Source of the DNA: Thalassospira lohafexi
Lineage (GTDB): Bacteria > Pseudomonadota > Alphaproteobacteria > Rhodospirillales > Thalassospiraceae
Length of the DNA stretch: 64,000 nt
Assembly (NCBI RefSeq): GCF_002844275.1
Contig: NZ_NXGX01000007.1
Coordinates: 161,083 to 225,082 of the forward strand
Direction of reading: 5' to 3'
In this document: piece by piece, positions 18,154 through 26,644 of the stretch
Layout: every line of letters begins with the position of its first letter
Numbering within the stretch: position 1 is the first letter of the stretch
Made by a program: the position numbers and the translations under genes
Notes under the pieces: model-generated
Databases searched by the model: none
What the model saw: only the letters and a program-made list of their open reading frames with translations
What the model was told of the DNA's origin: nothing

Positions 18154-18218
18154 CCCCGGTCAGAATTTCCTTGATGCTGTTGGGGGACAGCAGAGGGAGA
18201 TGAAATTACTGACCGGGG
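18154..18218. other. Inverted repeat between convergent genes
   Basis: CCCCGGTCAG (18154-18163) is perfectly repeated inverted as CTGACCGGGG (18209-18218), with flanking ATTTC/GAAAT also complementary. The 45-base loop and lack of a U-tract make it an unusual terminator for the convergent regulator and cytochrome genes. Confidence 0.4.
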
Positions 18219-18251
18219 TGCTCGCCCAAGGAAGGGGGAGCCTAACTTTTC

Positions 18252-18716
18252 TTACTTCGTACGATATTCGTCGTGGCAGCCTTTGCAGTTTTTGCCAAGG
18301 TCACCCATAGCAGCCCCCATGGCCGCTTTGTCACCGGCAACAGATGCCATTGCCAATGCAGCTTTCTTAAGCTCGGGGAAGCGGTTGGCAAAGCCATCCC
18401 AGTCAGACCAGATTTTTTCATCTGCCGTGGTTTTGACCGATGCATCCATGGTTTTGGGCTCAAACGCATTTGGTGCTGCCGTGGCGGCAAAGGCGATACC
18501 ATTTGCAAGGTTGCGCACGACCGGATCGGGAAGGTCGCACTGTCCCTTTAAATAGCAGCCAAGTGTGCCCATCGCACCGCCAATGCCATCCATCAGCATT
18601 TGCCGGGTTTCAACGGTTTCGTTATCCATCATCTCGTCAGCGTTGGCTGCCATCGGCATAACGGACCCTGCCGCGATCATCGCGCCGAGCAGGCCTGCAG
18701 TAACAAGGTGCTTCAT
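18252..18716 (-). CDS. Cytochrome c-prime / c556 family protein
   Basis: A 154-aa exported single-haem cytochrome. It has a signal peptide (MKHLVTAGLLGAMIAAG..., cleavage after ANA) and the haem motif CKGCH (144-148) at the extreme C-terminus. That placement defines the four-helix-bundle cytochrome c-prime class. ATG 18716 is preceded by AGAGAG. There is an extra Cys pair, CYLKGQC, in the middle. It is a single gene, divergent from the aldehyde dehydrogenase. Family roles include electron transfer and NO binding. No specific partner is visible here. Confidence 0.88.
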   Translation of the reverse strand: MKHLVTAGLLGAMIAAGSVMPMAANADEMMDNETVETRQMLMDGIGGAMGTLGCYLKGQCDLPDPVVRNLANGIAFAATAAPNAFEPKTMDASVKTTADEKIWSDWDGFANRFPELKKAALAMASVAGDKAAMGAAMGDLGKNCKGCHDEYRTK

Positions 18717-18913
18717 GGGGTTCTCTCTACGTTGGTTTTGCATGTCTCTCTGATCACCAGACAGGCCTTCTATTGTTATCTATAAAGCAAGCATCTTGTT
18801 GCTTCTGGACTGCCGGTCGGCTTAGTGTCCCAGTTGTGCCCCAAAAACTGGAATCACAAGCGCGTGAAATCGACGACTTTTTTCAACGCGTGCGTTCAAA
18901 GGAACTGCCCCGA

Positions 18914-20443
18914 ATGTCTTCTGTCGCCCCCAAATCTGCCGATGGTACCCCGTCAAATGCCAACGAAACCGCCATTCGCGAAGGCCGCGCACGCGCACGT
19001 GCTGTCATTCGTGATTGGGATTTGACGCGCGCCTATATCAATGGGGAATGGCGCGAAGCAGACAGCCGTGAAAAGCTTGATGTGATTGATCCGGCCAAGG
19101 GCGATGTGATTGGCGGTGTTCCGTTCATGCGCACATCCGAGGCGCGCCGGGCAATTGATGCGGCGTCTGAGGCGTTTCCGGCATGGTCAACCCGGCTGGC
19201 AAAGGACCGGGCGGCGATATTGCGCCGCTGGCGCGACCTGCTCGAAACCCATCAGGAAGAACTGGCATCCCTGATTACGCTTGAACAAGGCAAACCCTAT
19301 GATCAGGCAATGCGCGAAGTCGTCGGTGCCATCGCCTATGCCGAATGGTACAGCGAAGAAGCCAAGCGCGCCTACGGCCAAACCATGCCCGCCACCCAGC
19401 GGGATCGTCGGGTTGTGGTTCAAAAACATGCGGTGGGGGTCGTTGCCGCCATCACGCCGTGGAATTTCCCGCTGACCATGGTGGTGCGCAAATGTGCCCC
19501 GGCACTGGCCGCGGGATGTACCGTCGTTGTCAAACCGGCCGAAGATACCCCGCTTTCAGCATTGGCCGCGGCCAAACTTGCCCATCAGGCAGGATTCCCA
19601 CCCGGGGTGTTTAACGTTGTGACCGGCTTGCCCCAACCGATTGGCGAGGCTCTGACCGGCGATGAACGGGTGCGCATGTTATCCTTTACCGGCTCGACCG
19701 AGGTTGGCAAACGCCTGATGGCGCAATGTGCACCCACCATGAAAAAGCTGTCGCTCGAACTTGGTGGCAATGCGCCGTTCATCGTGATGGATGATGCTGA
19801 CATTGATGTCGCGGTCGCCGGGGCAATGATTTCGAAATTCCGCAACAGCGGCCAGACCTGTGTCTGTGCCAATCGCATCTTTGTTCAGGATGGCGTTTAT
19901 GATGCCTTTGTCGAAAAATTCATTGCCGCAAGCAACACCCAGACCATCGGCAATGGCTTTATCCCGGGGATGGAGCTTGGCCCGTTGATCAACCGTCAGG
20001 CGGTGGCAAAGGTCGAACGACTGGTCCAAAATGCTCAAAAGGCCGGGGCGACCCTGCACTACGGGGCAGAGCTTCCTGCGGATGGTCACTTCACACGGCC
20101 CTTGGTGATGACAGACGTGCCGCTTGATGCCGATTGCTTTGACGAGGAACTGTTTGCGCCGGTTGCGCCCATTTATCGGTTTGAGACCGAGGATGAGGCA
20201 ATCACCCTTGCGAACCGGGTGCGTACCGGACTGTCGTCATATGTCTACAGCCGGGACGTCGGACGTATTCAACGGATTGCTGATCGTCTCGAAGCGGGCG
20301 TCGTCGGGATCAATGACGGCACCACCAGCCACGAAGGCGCGCCGTTTGGCGGCGTTAAGGAAAGTGGACAGGGCCGCGAGGGTGGACATTGGGGACTCGA
20401 AGAATATCTGGAACCCAAATATCTCAACTACGCCATCGGTTGA
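18914..20443 (+). CDS. gabD: Succinate-semialdehyde dehydrogenase (NADP+)
   Basis: A 509-aa NAD(P)-dependent aldehyde dehydrogenase that oxidises succinate semialdehyde to succinate in GABA breakdown. PWNFPLTMV, the FTGSTEVGK cofactor loop, the catalytic Glu in ELGGNAPFIV and the catalytic Cys in SGQTCVCANR are all present. The GQTCVCANR sequence is typical of GabD. I chose ATG 18914, preceded by AAAGGAAC. The frame is open 141 bases further upstream without conserved sequence. No GABA transaminase gene is nearby. A terminator follows at 20501. Confidence 0.92.
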   Translation: MSSVAPKSADGTPSNANETAIREGRARARAVIRDWDLTRAYINGEWREADSREKLDVIDPAKGDVIGGVPFMRTSEARRAIDAASEAFPAWSTRLAKDRAAILRRWRDLLETHQEELASLITLEQGKPYDQAMREVVGAIAYAEWYSEEAKRAYGQTMPATQRDRRVVVQKHAVGVVAAITPWNFPLTMVVRKCAPALAAGCTVVVKPAEDTPLSALAAAKLAHQAGFPPGVFNVVTGLPQPIGEALTGDERVRMLSFTGSTEVGKRLMAQCAPTMKKLSLELGGNAPFIVMDDADIDVAVAGAMISKFRNSGQTCVCANRIFVQDGVYDAFVEKFIAASNTQTIGNGFIPGMELGPLINRQAVAKVERLVQNAQKAGATLHYGAELPADGHFTRPLVMTDVPLDADCFDEELFAPVAPIYRFETEDEAITLANRVRTGLSSYVYSRDVGRIQRIADRLEAGVVGINDGTTSHEGAPFGGVKESGQGREGGHWGLEEYLEPKYLNYAIG

Positions 20444-20500
20444 GAATTGAATATCCCAATATCGGTCGGGTTGACCAGCAGGATCGATTTTAAAGATCGC

Positions 20501-20537
20501 AAAACGGCAATAGCAGAGGATGCTATTGCCGTTTTTT
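20501..20537 (+). terminator. Rho-independent terminator of gabD
   Basis: AAAACGGCAATAGCA and TGCTATTGCCGTTTT form a perfect stem with a 5-base loop (GAGGA) followed by TTTTTT. Confidence 0.9.
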
Positions 20538-20967
20538 ATGCCCGAACCAAGCCATGCAAAATTGTGCAGAAGGACTCCAGTAGAATATCTGGGTGGTTTT
20601 TAGCACCTGTTGCCAAAAAACCGTATGCCGCAAAGCACTATCCCTGTCGTTTTCTTCTGCGCTTACAGGCCATGAGACCTTTGAAGGCCGGGGTAATTTG
20701 GAACTTTAACAAGTTTGTTCCCCAGCCTTTACTGGATGGCATGGGAAAAATGCAGCAAATCGAGCATGTTATTTGTCATGAGACAATCATGCGTCAGGCG
20801 CATGATGAAAATGTGTCGATAATGTTTCATGATATGCGTCAAATGCATGGGTGAGCTGAGAAAACTCTTCTCGTAGGGATCAACAAACAGGCGTACATCG
20901 GGTTCAACGAAATGAAACGCGAAACCCAAGCGCGAATAGCGCGTGATGCTTTTGAAAGGATACGGCC
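20538..20967. other. 430-base intergenic region with two related palindromes
   Basis: I see no convincing gene here. Two related sequences, ATGCGTCAGGCGCAT (20789-20803) and ATGCGTCAAATGCAT (20834-20848), lie 45 bases apart upstream of the 53-aa gene and could be regulator sites. Confidence 0.35.
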
Positions 20968-21129
20968 ATGAAAGCCTATCGTGATTATGACCTGGTTGCT
21001 ATCGAACGCGAAGCAGAACGTCTGCGTGCACAAGCGATGCAGCAGATGTTTGTTGCCCTTGTACGCAAGATCGGCGCGCTGTTCGGTGCAAACCGTAAAC
21101 CGCATGGTGGCGTTGCTGCCGGCGCTTAA
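20968..21129 (+). CDS. Small basic protein, 53 aa (RSP_7527-like?)
   Basis: A short gene with its own ribosome-binding site (GAAAGGA) and terminator. The protein reads MKAYRDYDLVAIEREAERLR and continues with an amphipathic, Arg-rich helix, then a GANRKPHGG tail. The DY-L-AIEREAERLRAQAM pattern reminds me of the RSP_7527 family of short alphaproteobacterial proteins. I am not certain, and the function is unknown. It is not a DUF1127 protein. Compact size, clean signals and isolation suggest a conserved stand-alone gene. Confidence 0.7.
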   Translation: MKAYRDYDLVAIEREAERLRAQAMQQMFVALVRKIGALFGANRKPHGGVAAGA

Positions 21130-21175
21130 TTCAAGCGCGACATAGAATTCCGGTGCCGGTTTATCCGGTGCCTTG

Positions 21176-21213
21176 AAAAACACCCCCGCATTCCTCCCAT
21201 GCGGGGGTGTTTT
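21176..21213 (+). terminator. Rho-independent terminator of the 53-aa gene
   Basis: AAAACACCCCCGCAT pairs with ATGCGGGGGTGTTTT around a short loop, ending in a T-run. Confidence 0.88.
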
Positions 21214-21289
21214 CGTATGTGGGCTTCACCTTGGCGAACCTTGCGGTTATGAATGAGACAGATCACGCATAGCCCGGAGACATCAGCCC

Positions 21290-22087
21290 ATGCAGCTTGC
21301 CCATTACGCCTTTGGCGAAGAAAACCGCGACAATGGAACCATTGTGATTGTCCATGGTCTGTTCGGTCAGGCGCGCAACTGGACGGCGATTGCCCGGCGT
21401 CTGGCGGAAAAATACCATGTGGTGACGGCCGATTTGCGCAATCACGGACGGTCGGGCTGGGATATGGACATGACATACCCCGCCATGGCCGACGATCTGG
21501 CCGCACTGATCAAGGATGTGTCTGACAAACCGGTGCATCTGGTTGGCCATTCGATGGGTGGTAAGGCCTCCATGGTTTTGGCGTTATCGCAAAATGCCAA
21601 AGATGCCGGGTTGGTGTCCGACCTTGTTGTCGTGGATATCGCCCCTGTGGTCTATGACCACGATTATACCGACTATATTACTGCCATGCGTGGCGTTGAT
21701 TTTAATACCGTGTCACGCCGGGCCGAGGTCGAAGACGCATTATCATCGGGTATTTCCGAAAAAGGCGTGCGTCAGTTCCTGGCCCAAAGTGTCAAGACCG
21801 ACAAGGAAACCGGCAAAATGGCGTGGCAGGTCAATATTGATGCGATGGCCGATCATTTATCCGACATCACCGGATGGCCGCAAAGCGATCTTTCTGATCA
21901 ATATGACGGGGATGTCTTGTTCATTTCCGGGGTCAATTCGCATTATGTCGATCCCAAGGACCGGGATCACATCAAATCGCTGTTTCCCAAGGCAGCCTTT
22001 ACCAGCATCAAGGGCGCAGGCCACTGGGTCCATGCCGAAAAACCCGATGCGGTTCTTTTGACGTTATCGGCGTTTTTAAACCGCTAG
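21290..22087 (+). CDS. Alpha/beta hydrolase, YbfF-like esterase
   Basis: A 265-aa cytoplasmic hydrolase. The oxyanion-hole segment is VHGLFGQARNW (21-31), and DLRNHGRSG and the nucleophile elbow GHSMGG (Ser 88) follow. The catalytic His is in GAGHWVHAEKP near the C-terminus. The whole pattern matches YbfF-type esterases acting on short acyl esters. It is 12 bases upstream of the Nudix gene and probably co-transcribed with it. The natural substrate is unknown. Confidence 0.88.
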   Translation: MQLAHYAFGEENRDNGTIVIVHGLFGQARNWTAIARRLAEKYHVVTADLRNHGRSGWDMDMTYPAMADDLAALIKDVSDKPVHLVGHSMGGKASMVLALSQNAKDAGLVSDLVVVDIAPVVYDHDYTDYITAMRGVDFNTVSRRAEVEDALSSGISEKGVRQFLAQSVKTDKETGKMAWQVNIDAMADHLSDITGWPQSDLSDQYDGDVLFISGVNSHYVDPKDRDHIKSLFPKAAFTSIKGAGHWVHAEKPDAVLLTLSAFLNR

Positions 22088-22099
22088 GAGACTGTCGCG

Positions 22100-22714
22100 A
22101 TGGTTGACGTTCCCAAGGGATGGCAGTTGCCCACTCATGATGCGATCCGGGTCGAGGACATCGAATGTCTGTCGGATAACTGGTATCATCTTTATCGCGT
22201 GACGTTTGACCTGCGCCGCCAAAATGGTGAATGGCAACGACAGCAACGCGAAGCCTATGACCGGGGCAATGGGGCGGGAATTTTGCTGTATAACCGTGCG
22301 GACCGCACGGTGATCCTGACCCGGCAATTTCGTCTGCCATCATTTGTAAATGGCACCCAAGACGGCATGCTGATCGAAGTCCCGGCAGGTTTACTTGATG
22401 ACCGCGATCCGGCGGCCGCGGTGATTGCCGAAGTGCAGGAAGAAACCGGCTATAAAATCGGCAAGCCGCAAAAGCTGTTTGACCTTTTCATGAGCCCGGG
22501 CTCGGTAACCGAACGCCTGCATCTGTTTATGGCCGAAGTCACCAAGGAACATCGAACCAGCAAGGGTGGCGGCCTTCATGAGGAGGGCGAGGATATCCAC
22601 GTTCTCGAAACCCCGTTTGAAGACGCCCTTGCCATGGTGGCTGATGGTCGCATTCGGGACGCCAAAACAGTGATCCTGCTACAGCATGCCCAATTGGCGA
22701 AAATCTTCGACTAA
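22100..22714 (+). CDS. Nudix hydrolase, GDP-mannose pyrophosphatase-like (NudK)
   Basis: A 204-aa protein of the NudK branch of Nudix enzymes, which cleave nucleotide sugars such as GDP-mannose. The Nudix box spans EVPAGLLDDRDPAAAV and AEVQEETGY. The EExG metal-binding core is intact. Asp replaces the first Glu and Ala the usual Arg, as is common in NudK relatives. FMSPGSVTERLHLFMAEV is also characteristic of the group. It follows the esterase gene closely and converges on the SDR gene, only seven bases apart. Confidence 0.88.
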   Translation: MVDVPKGWQLPTHDAIRVEDIECLSDNWYHLYRVTFDLRRQNGEWQRQQREAYDRGNGAGILLYNRADRTVILTRQFRLPSFVNGTQDGMLIEVPAGLLDDRDPAAAVIAEVQEETGYKIGKPQKLFDLFMSPGSVTERLHLFMAEVTKEHRTSKGGGLHEEGEDIHVLETPFEDALAMVADGRIRDAKTVILLQHAQLAKIFD

Positions 22715-22721
22715 CGCTTGA

Positions 22722-23444
22722 TCACCACGGCAGGTTTTCGCCGTCATAGGCATAAAAGCCACCTGACTGTTTGGCACTCAGCCCGTCAATCACGCGCAAC
22801 ATGTTGGTTGCCGCCTCAGTCGGTGTCTGTACTTTCAGTCCGGATTTGGCAAACGGCCCGGACAGCCCGGTATCGACCGTGCCGGGATGCAGGGCAACAC
22901 AGACCGCATCATGTTTGCTGCGACCAATTTCAATCGCGCTGCATTTCACCAGTTGATTAAGGGCGGCCTTGGCTGCGCGATAGCCGTACCAGCCGCCCAT
23001 GCGGTTATCATTGATGCTGCCGACCTTGGCCGACAGGGTGGCAAACACCGATTTGCCATCACGGGGCAAAAGCGGGCAGAAATGCTTCATCAGCAACGCC
23101 GGACCAATCGCATTGATCAAAAACTGCTTGGCCATATAGTCCGCATCAATATGGCGCAGTGATTTTTCCGGCTGATGGGTGTCATCATGCAGATACCCCG
23201 TGGCATCAATGATCAGCCGAACATCCCCCGAAAGGTCGCGAAGGTGCTGAACGCACGCGGCAATGCCGTCCGGCTTGGTGAAATCAAGGGCCGGATCGGT
23301 CGTGCGCGAAAAACCGACAACATGCGAAAATCGGTCGCTTTGCGTAAGCTGGGCCATAAAAGCCTGCCCGATCCCGCCGGTGGCACCAATTACCACGGCA
23401 ATCGATGGGGTGGCAAAGCTGTCAAGTTCTGGCACGTTAGTCAT
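22722..23444 (-). CDS. Short-chain dehydrogenase/reductase
   Basis: A 240-aa Rossmann-fold oxidoreductase. The cofactor motif GATGGIGQ is near residue 20, NAIGPALLMKHF holds the NAG-like position, and the catalytic YxxxK is in YGYRAAKAAL. HPGTVDTGLSGPF is typical of the CsgA-like/'C-factor' SDR group. Substrate is unknown. The gene ends seven bases from the Nudix stop (convergent) and lies downstream of the Kef antiporter on the same strand, possibly in the same transcript. Confidence 0.85.
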   Translation of the reverse strand: MTNVPELDSFATPSIAVVIGATGGIGQAFMAQLTQSDRFSHVVGFSRTTDPALDFTKPDGIAACVQHLRDLSGDVRLIIDATGYLHDDTHQPEKSLRHIDADYMAKQFLINAIGPALLMKHFCPLLPRDGKSVFATLSAKVGSINDNRMGGWYGYRAAKAALNQLVKCSAIEIGRSKHDAVCVALHPGTVDTGLSGPFAKSGLKVQTPTEAATNMLRVIDGLSAKQSGGFYAYDGENLPW

Positions 23445-23516
23445 GGTCAGGCTCCTGCGGTGATGGTGCTTGGAATCTTACGCAGGCGGTGCACTATTGG
23501 TTTTGCCCAATCTGAT

Positions 23517-25385
23517 TTACGGATCGGGACTGGCGCTGGGGGGCGGGGTCCAATGCCGGTCACCGTGGGTTTTCTCATCGCGTTCATCACGCATAAGCTC
23601 AAACAGGGTTTCGTTCTGGGACCGCATGGTGTCGATATATCCCTTATCCACCCCATGTTCGTTCCAACGTTCGCGCAGCTTTTCCAGTGTTTCAAAATCA
23701 TGTGCCCGGAAGGCCTGTTTTTTACGTTCGGCCCGGAACGGATGCAGGCCAAGTTCAATCAACGCATCACGGCCAAGGTTAAGCGCACTGTCAAAGGTTT
23801 CGCGCTGCACGCAATGTGCCCCGGCCTTTTCAAGCTCATAGACATGATGTCGGTCATGTGCGCGTGCCAAAATCCGGACCTTGGGATAGTGTTTGGCAAC
23901 ATGTTCGACCAAGGCGGTCAGTTTGTCGCGGTTATCAATCGCGGCAACAAACAATCGGGCATCTTCAATGCCGGTGGTGTGCAAAAGATCAGGCCGGGTG
24001 GCATCGCCGTAATAGGCGCGAAACCCGACCCGGCTCAGGTTTTCGACCACTTCAGGATCATGATCAAGCACCACCACATCGTGGCCATTGGTGGCAAGAA
24101 GGCGGGTGACGATCTGCCCGAACCGGCCAAGGCCCGCGATTACAACCGATCCCGGCGTTTCAATGGTATCGGCCTCCCGGCTGTTGGTTTTGACCATGCG
24201 CGGGGCTAAAACCCGCTCATACAGGATAAAGGCCGCAGGGGTCAGGATCATGGTAAGTGCCACGACCAGCGTCATCTTCCCGATCAGATCAACCGGCAAA
24301 ACGCCCATGCCCGATGCCATGCCAAACAACACAAAGGCAAATTCACCCGCCTGTGCCAACCCGACGGCAAACAACAATCGGTCCGCACCGCGCAGGCCAA
24401 AGATGCTGGCAATGGCAAACAGGATACCGGCCTTGATGATCATGACGCCAAACGCCAAGCCGATCAGCATGATCGGTTGATCAAACAACAAACCAAAATC
24501 AATCCCGGCCCCGACTGTCAGGAAAAACAGGCCGAGTAGCAAGCCCTTGAACGGTTCGATATCGTTTTCAAGTTCGTGGCGGTATTCGCTGTCGGACAAA
24601 ACCACACCGGCCAGAAACGTCCCCAGTGCCGGGCTCAGCCCGATGGCCGTCATAAACAGCGCAATGCCAATCACCAGCAAAAGGGCCGCAGCAGTAAAAA
24701 CCTCCCGCAGGCGCGAATGGGCGATAAAGCGAAACATCGGGCGAATAAGATACCGCCCGCCAATGATGATCGTGGCAATTGCTGCAATAATCACAAGCGG
24801 TTGCGCCCAATCAGGCACAAGGTCAAGCAGCATCGCGCCATGCGCGGTGGGATCATCGCCCGATGGGCTCAGTGTTTCAACCGCGAGCAACGGCAGCAAC
24901 GCCAGCATCGGGATCACCGCGACATCCTGTGTCAGCAGAACCGAGAAGGCGCTTTTGCCGCCAACCGTGCCAAGCCAGCCCTTTTCATTAAGCGATTGCA
25001 GCACAATGGCAGTCGATGACAGGGCAAGCACCATGCCGATGGCAATGCCTGATTGCCACGAAAGGCCAAACGCCATGCAGCCCGCCGCAATAACGGCGGT
25101 GGTCAGCGTAACCTGCAATCCACCAAGCCCGATCAACTGGCCGCGCATCGACCACAGCATCGCCGGGCGCAGTTCCAGCCCGACAAGAAACAGCATCATG
25201 ACAACGCCAAATTCGGCAAAATGCTGAAGGTCGGCGGTTTCATTACCAACAATGCCAAGGATCGGACCAATCACCACCCCGGCAATCAAATAGCCAAGCA
25301 CCGACCCCAGACCAAGGCGCTGGGCAAGCGGCACGGCAACAACGGCTGCGACCAGATAGACAAAAGCATGCGAAAGAATTTCCAT
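23517..25385 (-). CDS. CPA2 K+/H+ antiporter, KefB/KefC-like
   Basis: A 622-aa protein with an N-terminal Na+/H+ exchanger domain of about 12 helices (starting EILSHAFVYLV; core GVVLSDSEYRHELENDIEPFKG). A cytosolic TrkA-N/RCK domain follows, with the NAD-binding motif GLGRFGQ and VVLDHDPEVVENL (about 395-510). A charged C-terminal tail completes it. KefB/KefC release K+ when glutathione adducts form, acidifying the cytoplasm against electrophiles. The ATG overlaps the stop of the KefF-like gene (TGATG). A GTG one codon earlier is possible. The partner gene strongly supports the Kef assignment. Confidence 0.92.
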   Translation of the reverse strand: MEILSHAFVYLVAAVVAVPLAQRLGLGSVLGYLIAGVVIGPILGIVGNETADLQHFAEFGVVMMLFLVGLELRPAMLWSMRGQLIGLGGLQVTLTTAVIAAGCMAFGLSWQSGIAIGMVLALSSTAIVLQSLNEKGWLGTVGGKSAFSVLLTQDVAVIPMLALLPLLAVETLSPSGDDPTAHGAMLLDLVPDWAQPLVIIAAIATIIIGGRYLIRPMFRFIAHSRLREVFTAAALLLVIGIALFMTAIGLSPALGTFLAGVVLSDSEYRHELENDIEPFKGLLLGLFFLTVGAGIDFGLLFDQPIMLIGLAFGVMIIKAGILFAIASIFGLRGADRLLFAVGLAQAGEFAFVLFGMASGMGVLPVDLIGKMTLVVALTMILTPAAFILYERVLAPRMVKTNSREADTIETPGSVVIAGLGRFGQIVTRLLATNGHDVVVLDHDPEVVENLSRVGFRAYYGDATRPDLLHTTGIEDARLFVAAIDNRDKLTALVEHVAKHYPKVRILARAHDRHHVYELEKAGAHCVQRETFDSALNLGRDALIELGLHPFRAERKKQAFRAHDFETLEKLRERWNEHGVDKGYIDTMRSQNETLFELMRDERDEKTHGDRHWTPPPSASPDP

Positions 25386-25999
25386 CACGCATTCTCCCCA
25401 ATGAAAAAGCTGTCGGGATGGTCGGTCAGGGTTAATGCGTTGGCCGCGGCATCAAGATCAATGCGATCCTGTGTCAAGGCGGTCAGGAAACTGTGCCACT
25501 GAGACACTGTTTCCTTTACACGGTTTTCTGCGCGCAAAGACCCGGCACTGAAGGTGGCATAGGGGGCCAGATACCGCATGTTGCATAGATCTGCTGTGCG
25601 CTCGAACGGCATCAACAAGGTCCGAAGTTCGGCAGTATGTCCACCTTTGACCGTATAGGCACTGCGCGCTGTTCCGCACGAAACGGCATTGAACATCACT
25701 TTTCCGCTGAGTGCGGTCCCCTCGGCGCCATAGGCAAAATCATATTCGAGCACAAGGTCCATCCATTCCTTGATGATGGCCGGGGCGGAATACCAATAAA
25801 GCGGATGCTGCAAGATGATGACGTCATGGTCCAAAAGGCTGGACTGTTCGCGGGCGATGTTAATCTCGAAGCTCGGATAGCGCGCATAGAGATCAACGCA
25901 GGTTACCCCCTCAACGGTTTGGGCTGCTTCGAACATGGGCCAATTGATTTCCGAGCGGTCCTGCCGAGGATGGGCAAACAGCGTTAACACACGCGCCAT
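25385..25999 (-). CDS. Kef-associated NAD(P)H oxidoreductase (KefF/KefG family)
   Basis: A 204-aa flavodoxin-fold quinone reductase. LTLFAHPRQDRSEIN starts the FMN-binding fold, QHPLYWYSAPAIIKEWMDLV is the family signature, and GGHTAELRTLLMPFE follows. KefF/KefG subunits sit on Kef antiporters and activate them. I chose ATG 25999 (GGAGAAATCG upstream), because the 36 residues upstream in the open frame look non-coding. It is coupled to the antiporter gene by a one-base overlap. A small palindrome at 26109-26127 lies in the divergent promoter region. Confidence 0.9.
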   Translation of the reverse strand: MARVLTLFAHPRQDRSEINWPMFEAAQTVEGVTCVDLYARYPSFEINIAREQSSLLDHDVIILQHPLYWYSAPAIIKEWMDLVLEYDFAYGAEGTALSGKVMFNAVSCGTARSAYTVKGGHTAELRTLLMPFERTADLCNMRYLAPYATFSAGSLRAENRVKETVSQWHSFLTALTQDRIDLDAAANALTLTDHPDSFFIGENA

Positions 26000-26108
26000 C
26001 GATTTCTCCGTTGTTCCGTGGTGTTTTGTGTGGATCGATCTTTTGGTTTTAACGTGAAAGTGCCCGCTTACGAAGTGTTTAGAACCACGTTTAGAATAAA
26101 ACGGCAAT

Positions 26109-26127
26109 TTTCACATCCTAGGTGAAA
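26109..26127. promoter_or_regulatory. Possible operator in a divergent promoter
   Basis: TTTCAC (26109-26114) and GTGAAA (26122-26127) flank ATCCTAG, between the divergent KefF-like gene and the 128-aa gene. Confidence 0.3.
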
Positions 26128-26175
26128 TGGCGTCTCAACGGGGTGTTTGTTTCATTTGAAATCAAGGAAATCCCA

Positions 26176-26562
26176 ATGCCATATGTCTTTACCCAAGCCA
26201 CCGATACCGAAGCCATTGCCGAACGTGAATGGGGCAAGGCCGACGAGATCATGTTTACGGCCTTCACATCCTGTATCGGGATCATGGCGATCAAGGATGA
26301 TCAGGTGATCGGCGTTCACTTAACGCTTCGCGATGACACAAATGCTGTCACCAATGCTGATATTGATACCGCGATTGGATTGCTTGACGGTGGGGCATAC
26401 CCGGTGGTGATCGGTGCGATCAGTGCATGGGAAGCATCTGCTGCGGCTGTTTATCAGCACCTTGTCGATACGCTGCATCCGGTCGAACAATATGGCTATG
26501 GCGACGGGACGTTTGGCGGTGAAATCGTCAATGGCCGTATTCAGCCACGCTATGTTGCTTAA
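26176..26562 (+). CDS. Conserved-looking hypothetical protein, 128 aa
   Basis: I do not recognise the family. From ATG 26176 (AAGGAAATCCC upstream) the protein begins MPYVFTQATDTEAIAEREWG. It has no signal peptide, and contains alternating hydrophobic strands (GIMAIKDDQVIGVHLTL, YPVVIGAISAWE) and an acidic character. The strand pattern resembles a CheD- or glutamine-deamidase-like fold only loosely, so I make no functional claim. It is a single gene with its own terminator. Confidence 0.7.
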   Translation: MPYVFTQATDTEAIAEREWGKADEIMFTAFTSCIGIMAIKDDQVIGVHLTLRDDTNAVTNADIDTAIGLLDGGAYPVVIGAISAWEASAAAVYQHLVDTLHPVEQYGYGDGTFGGEIVNGRIQPRYVA

Positions 26563-26578
26563 AGGCCCCGGAACAGAA

Positions 26579-26613
26579 AAAGCCGCCCGGCCAGTAAGGC
26601 GTTCGGGCGGCTT
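26579..26613. terminator. Bidirectional Rho-independent terminator
   Basis: AAAGCCGCCCG and CGGGCGGCTTT form a perfect 11-bp stem with A- and T-tracts on both sides. It serves the 128-aa gene and the convergent phaZ. Confidence 0.85.
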
Positions 26614-26644
26614 TATCAATTGGTTCTAAACGCGCTTAAAGGAC

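Noticed and set aside
20447..20854. A possible 135-aa gene after gabD
   Set aside because: It begins four bases after the gabD stop and runs straight through a strong Rho-independent terminator. Codon use looks random.
23175..24209. A plus-strand open frame of about 344 codons across the SDR and Kef genes
   Set aside because: It crosses two genes with clear motifs on the other strand and the gap between them. Composition is that of an antisense shadow.
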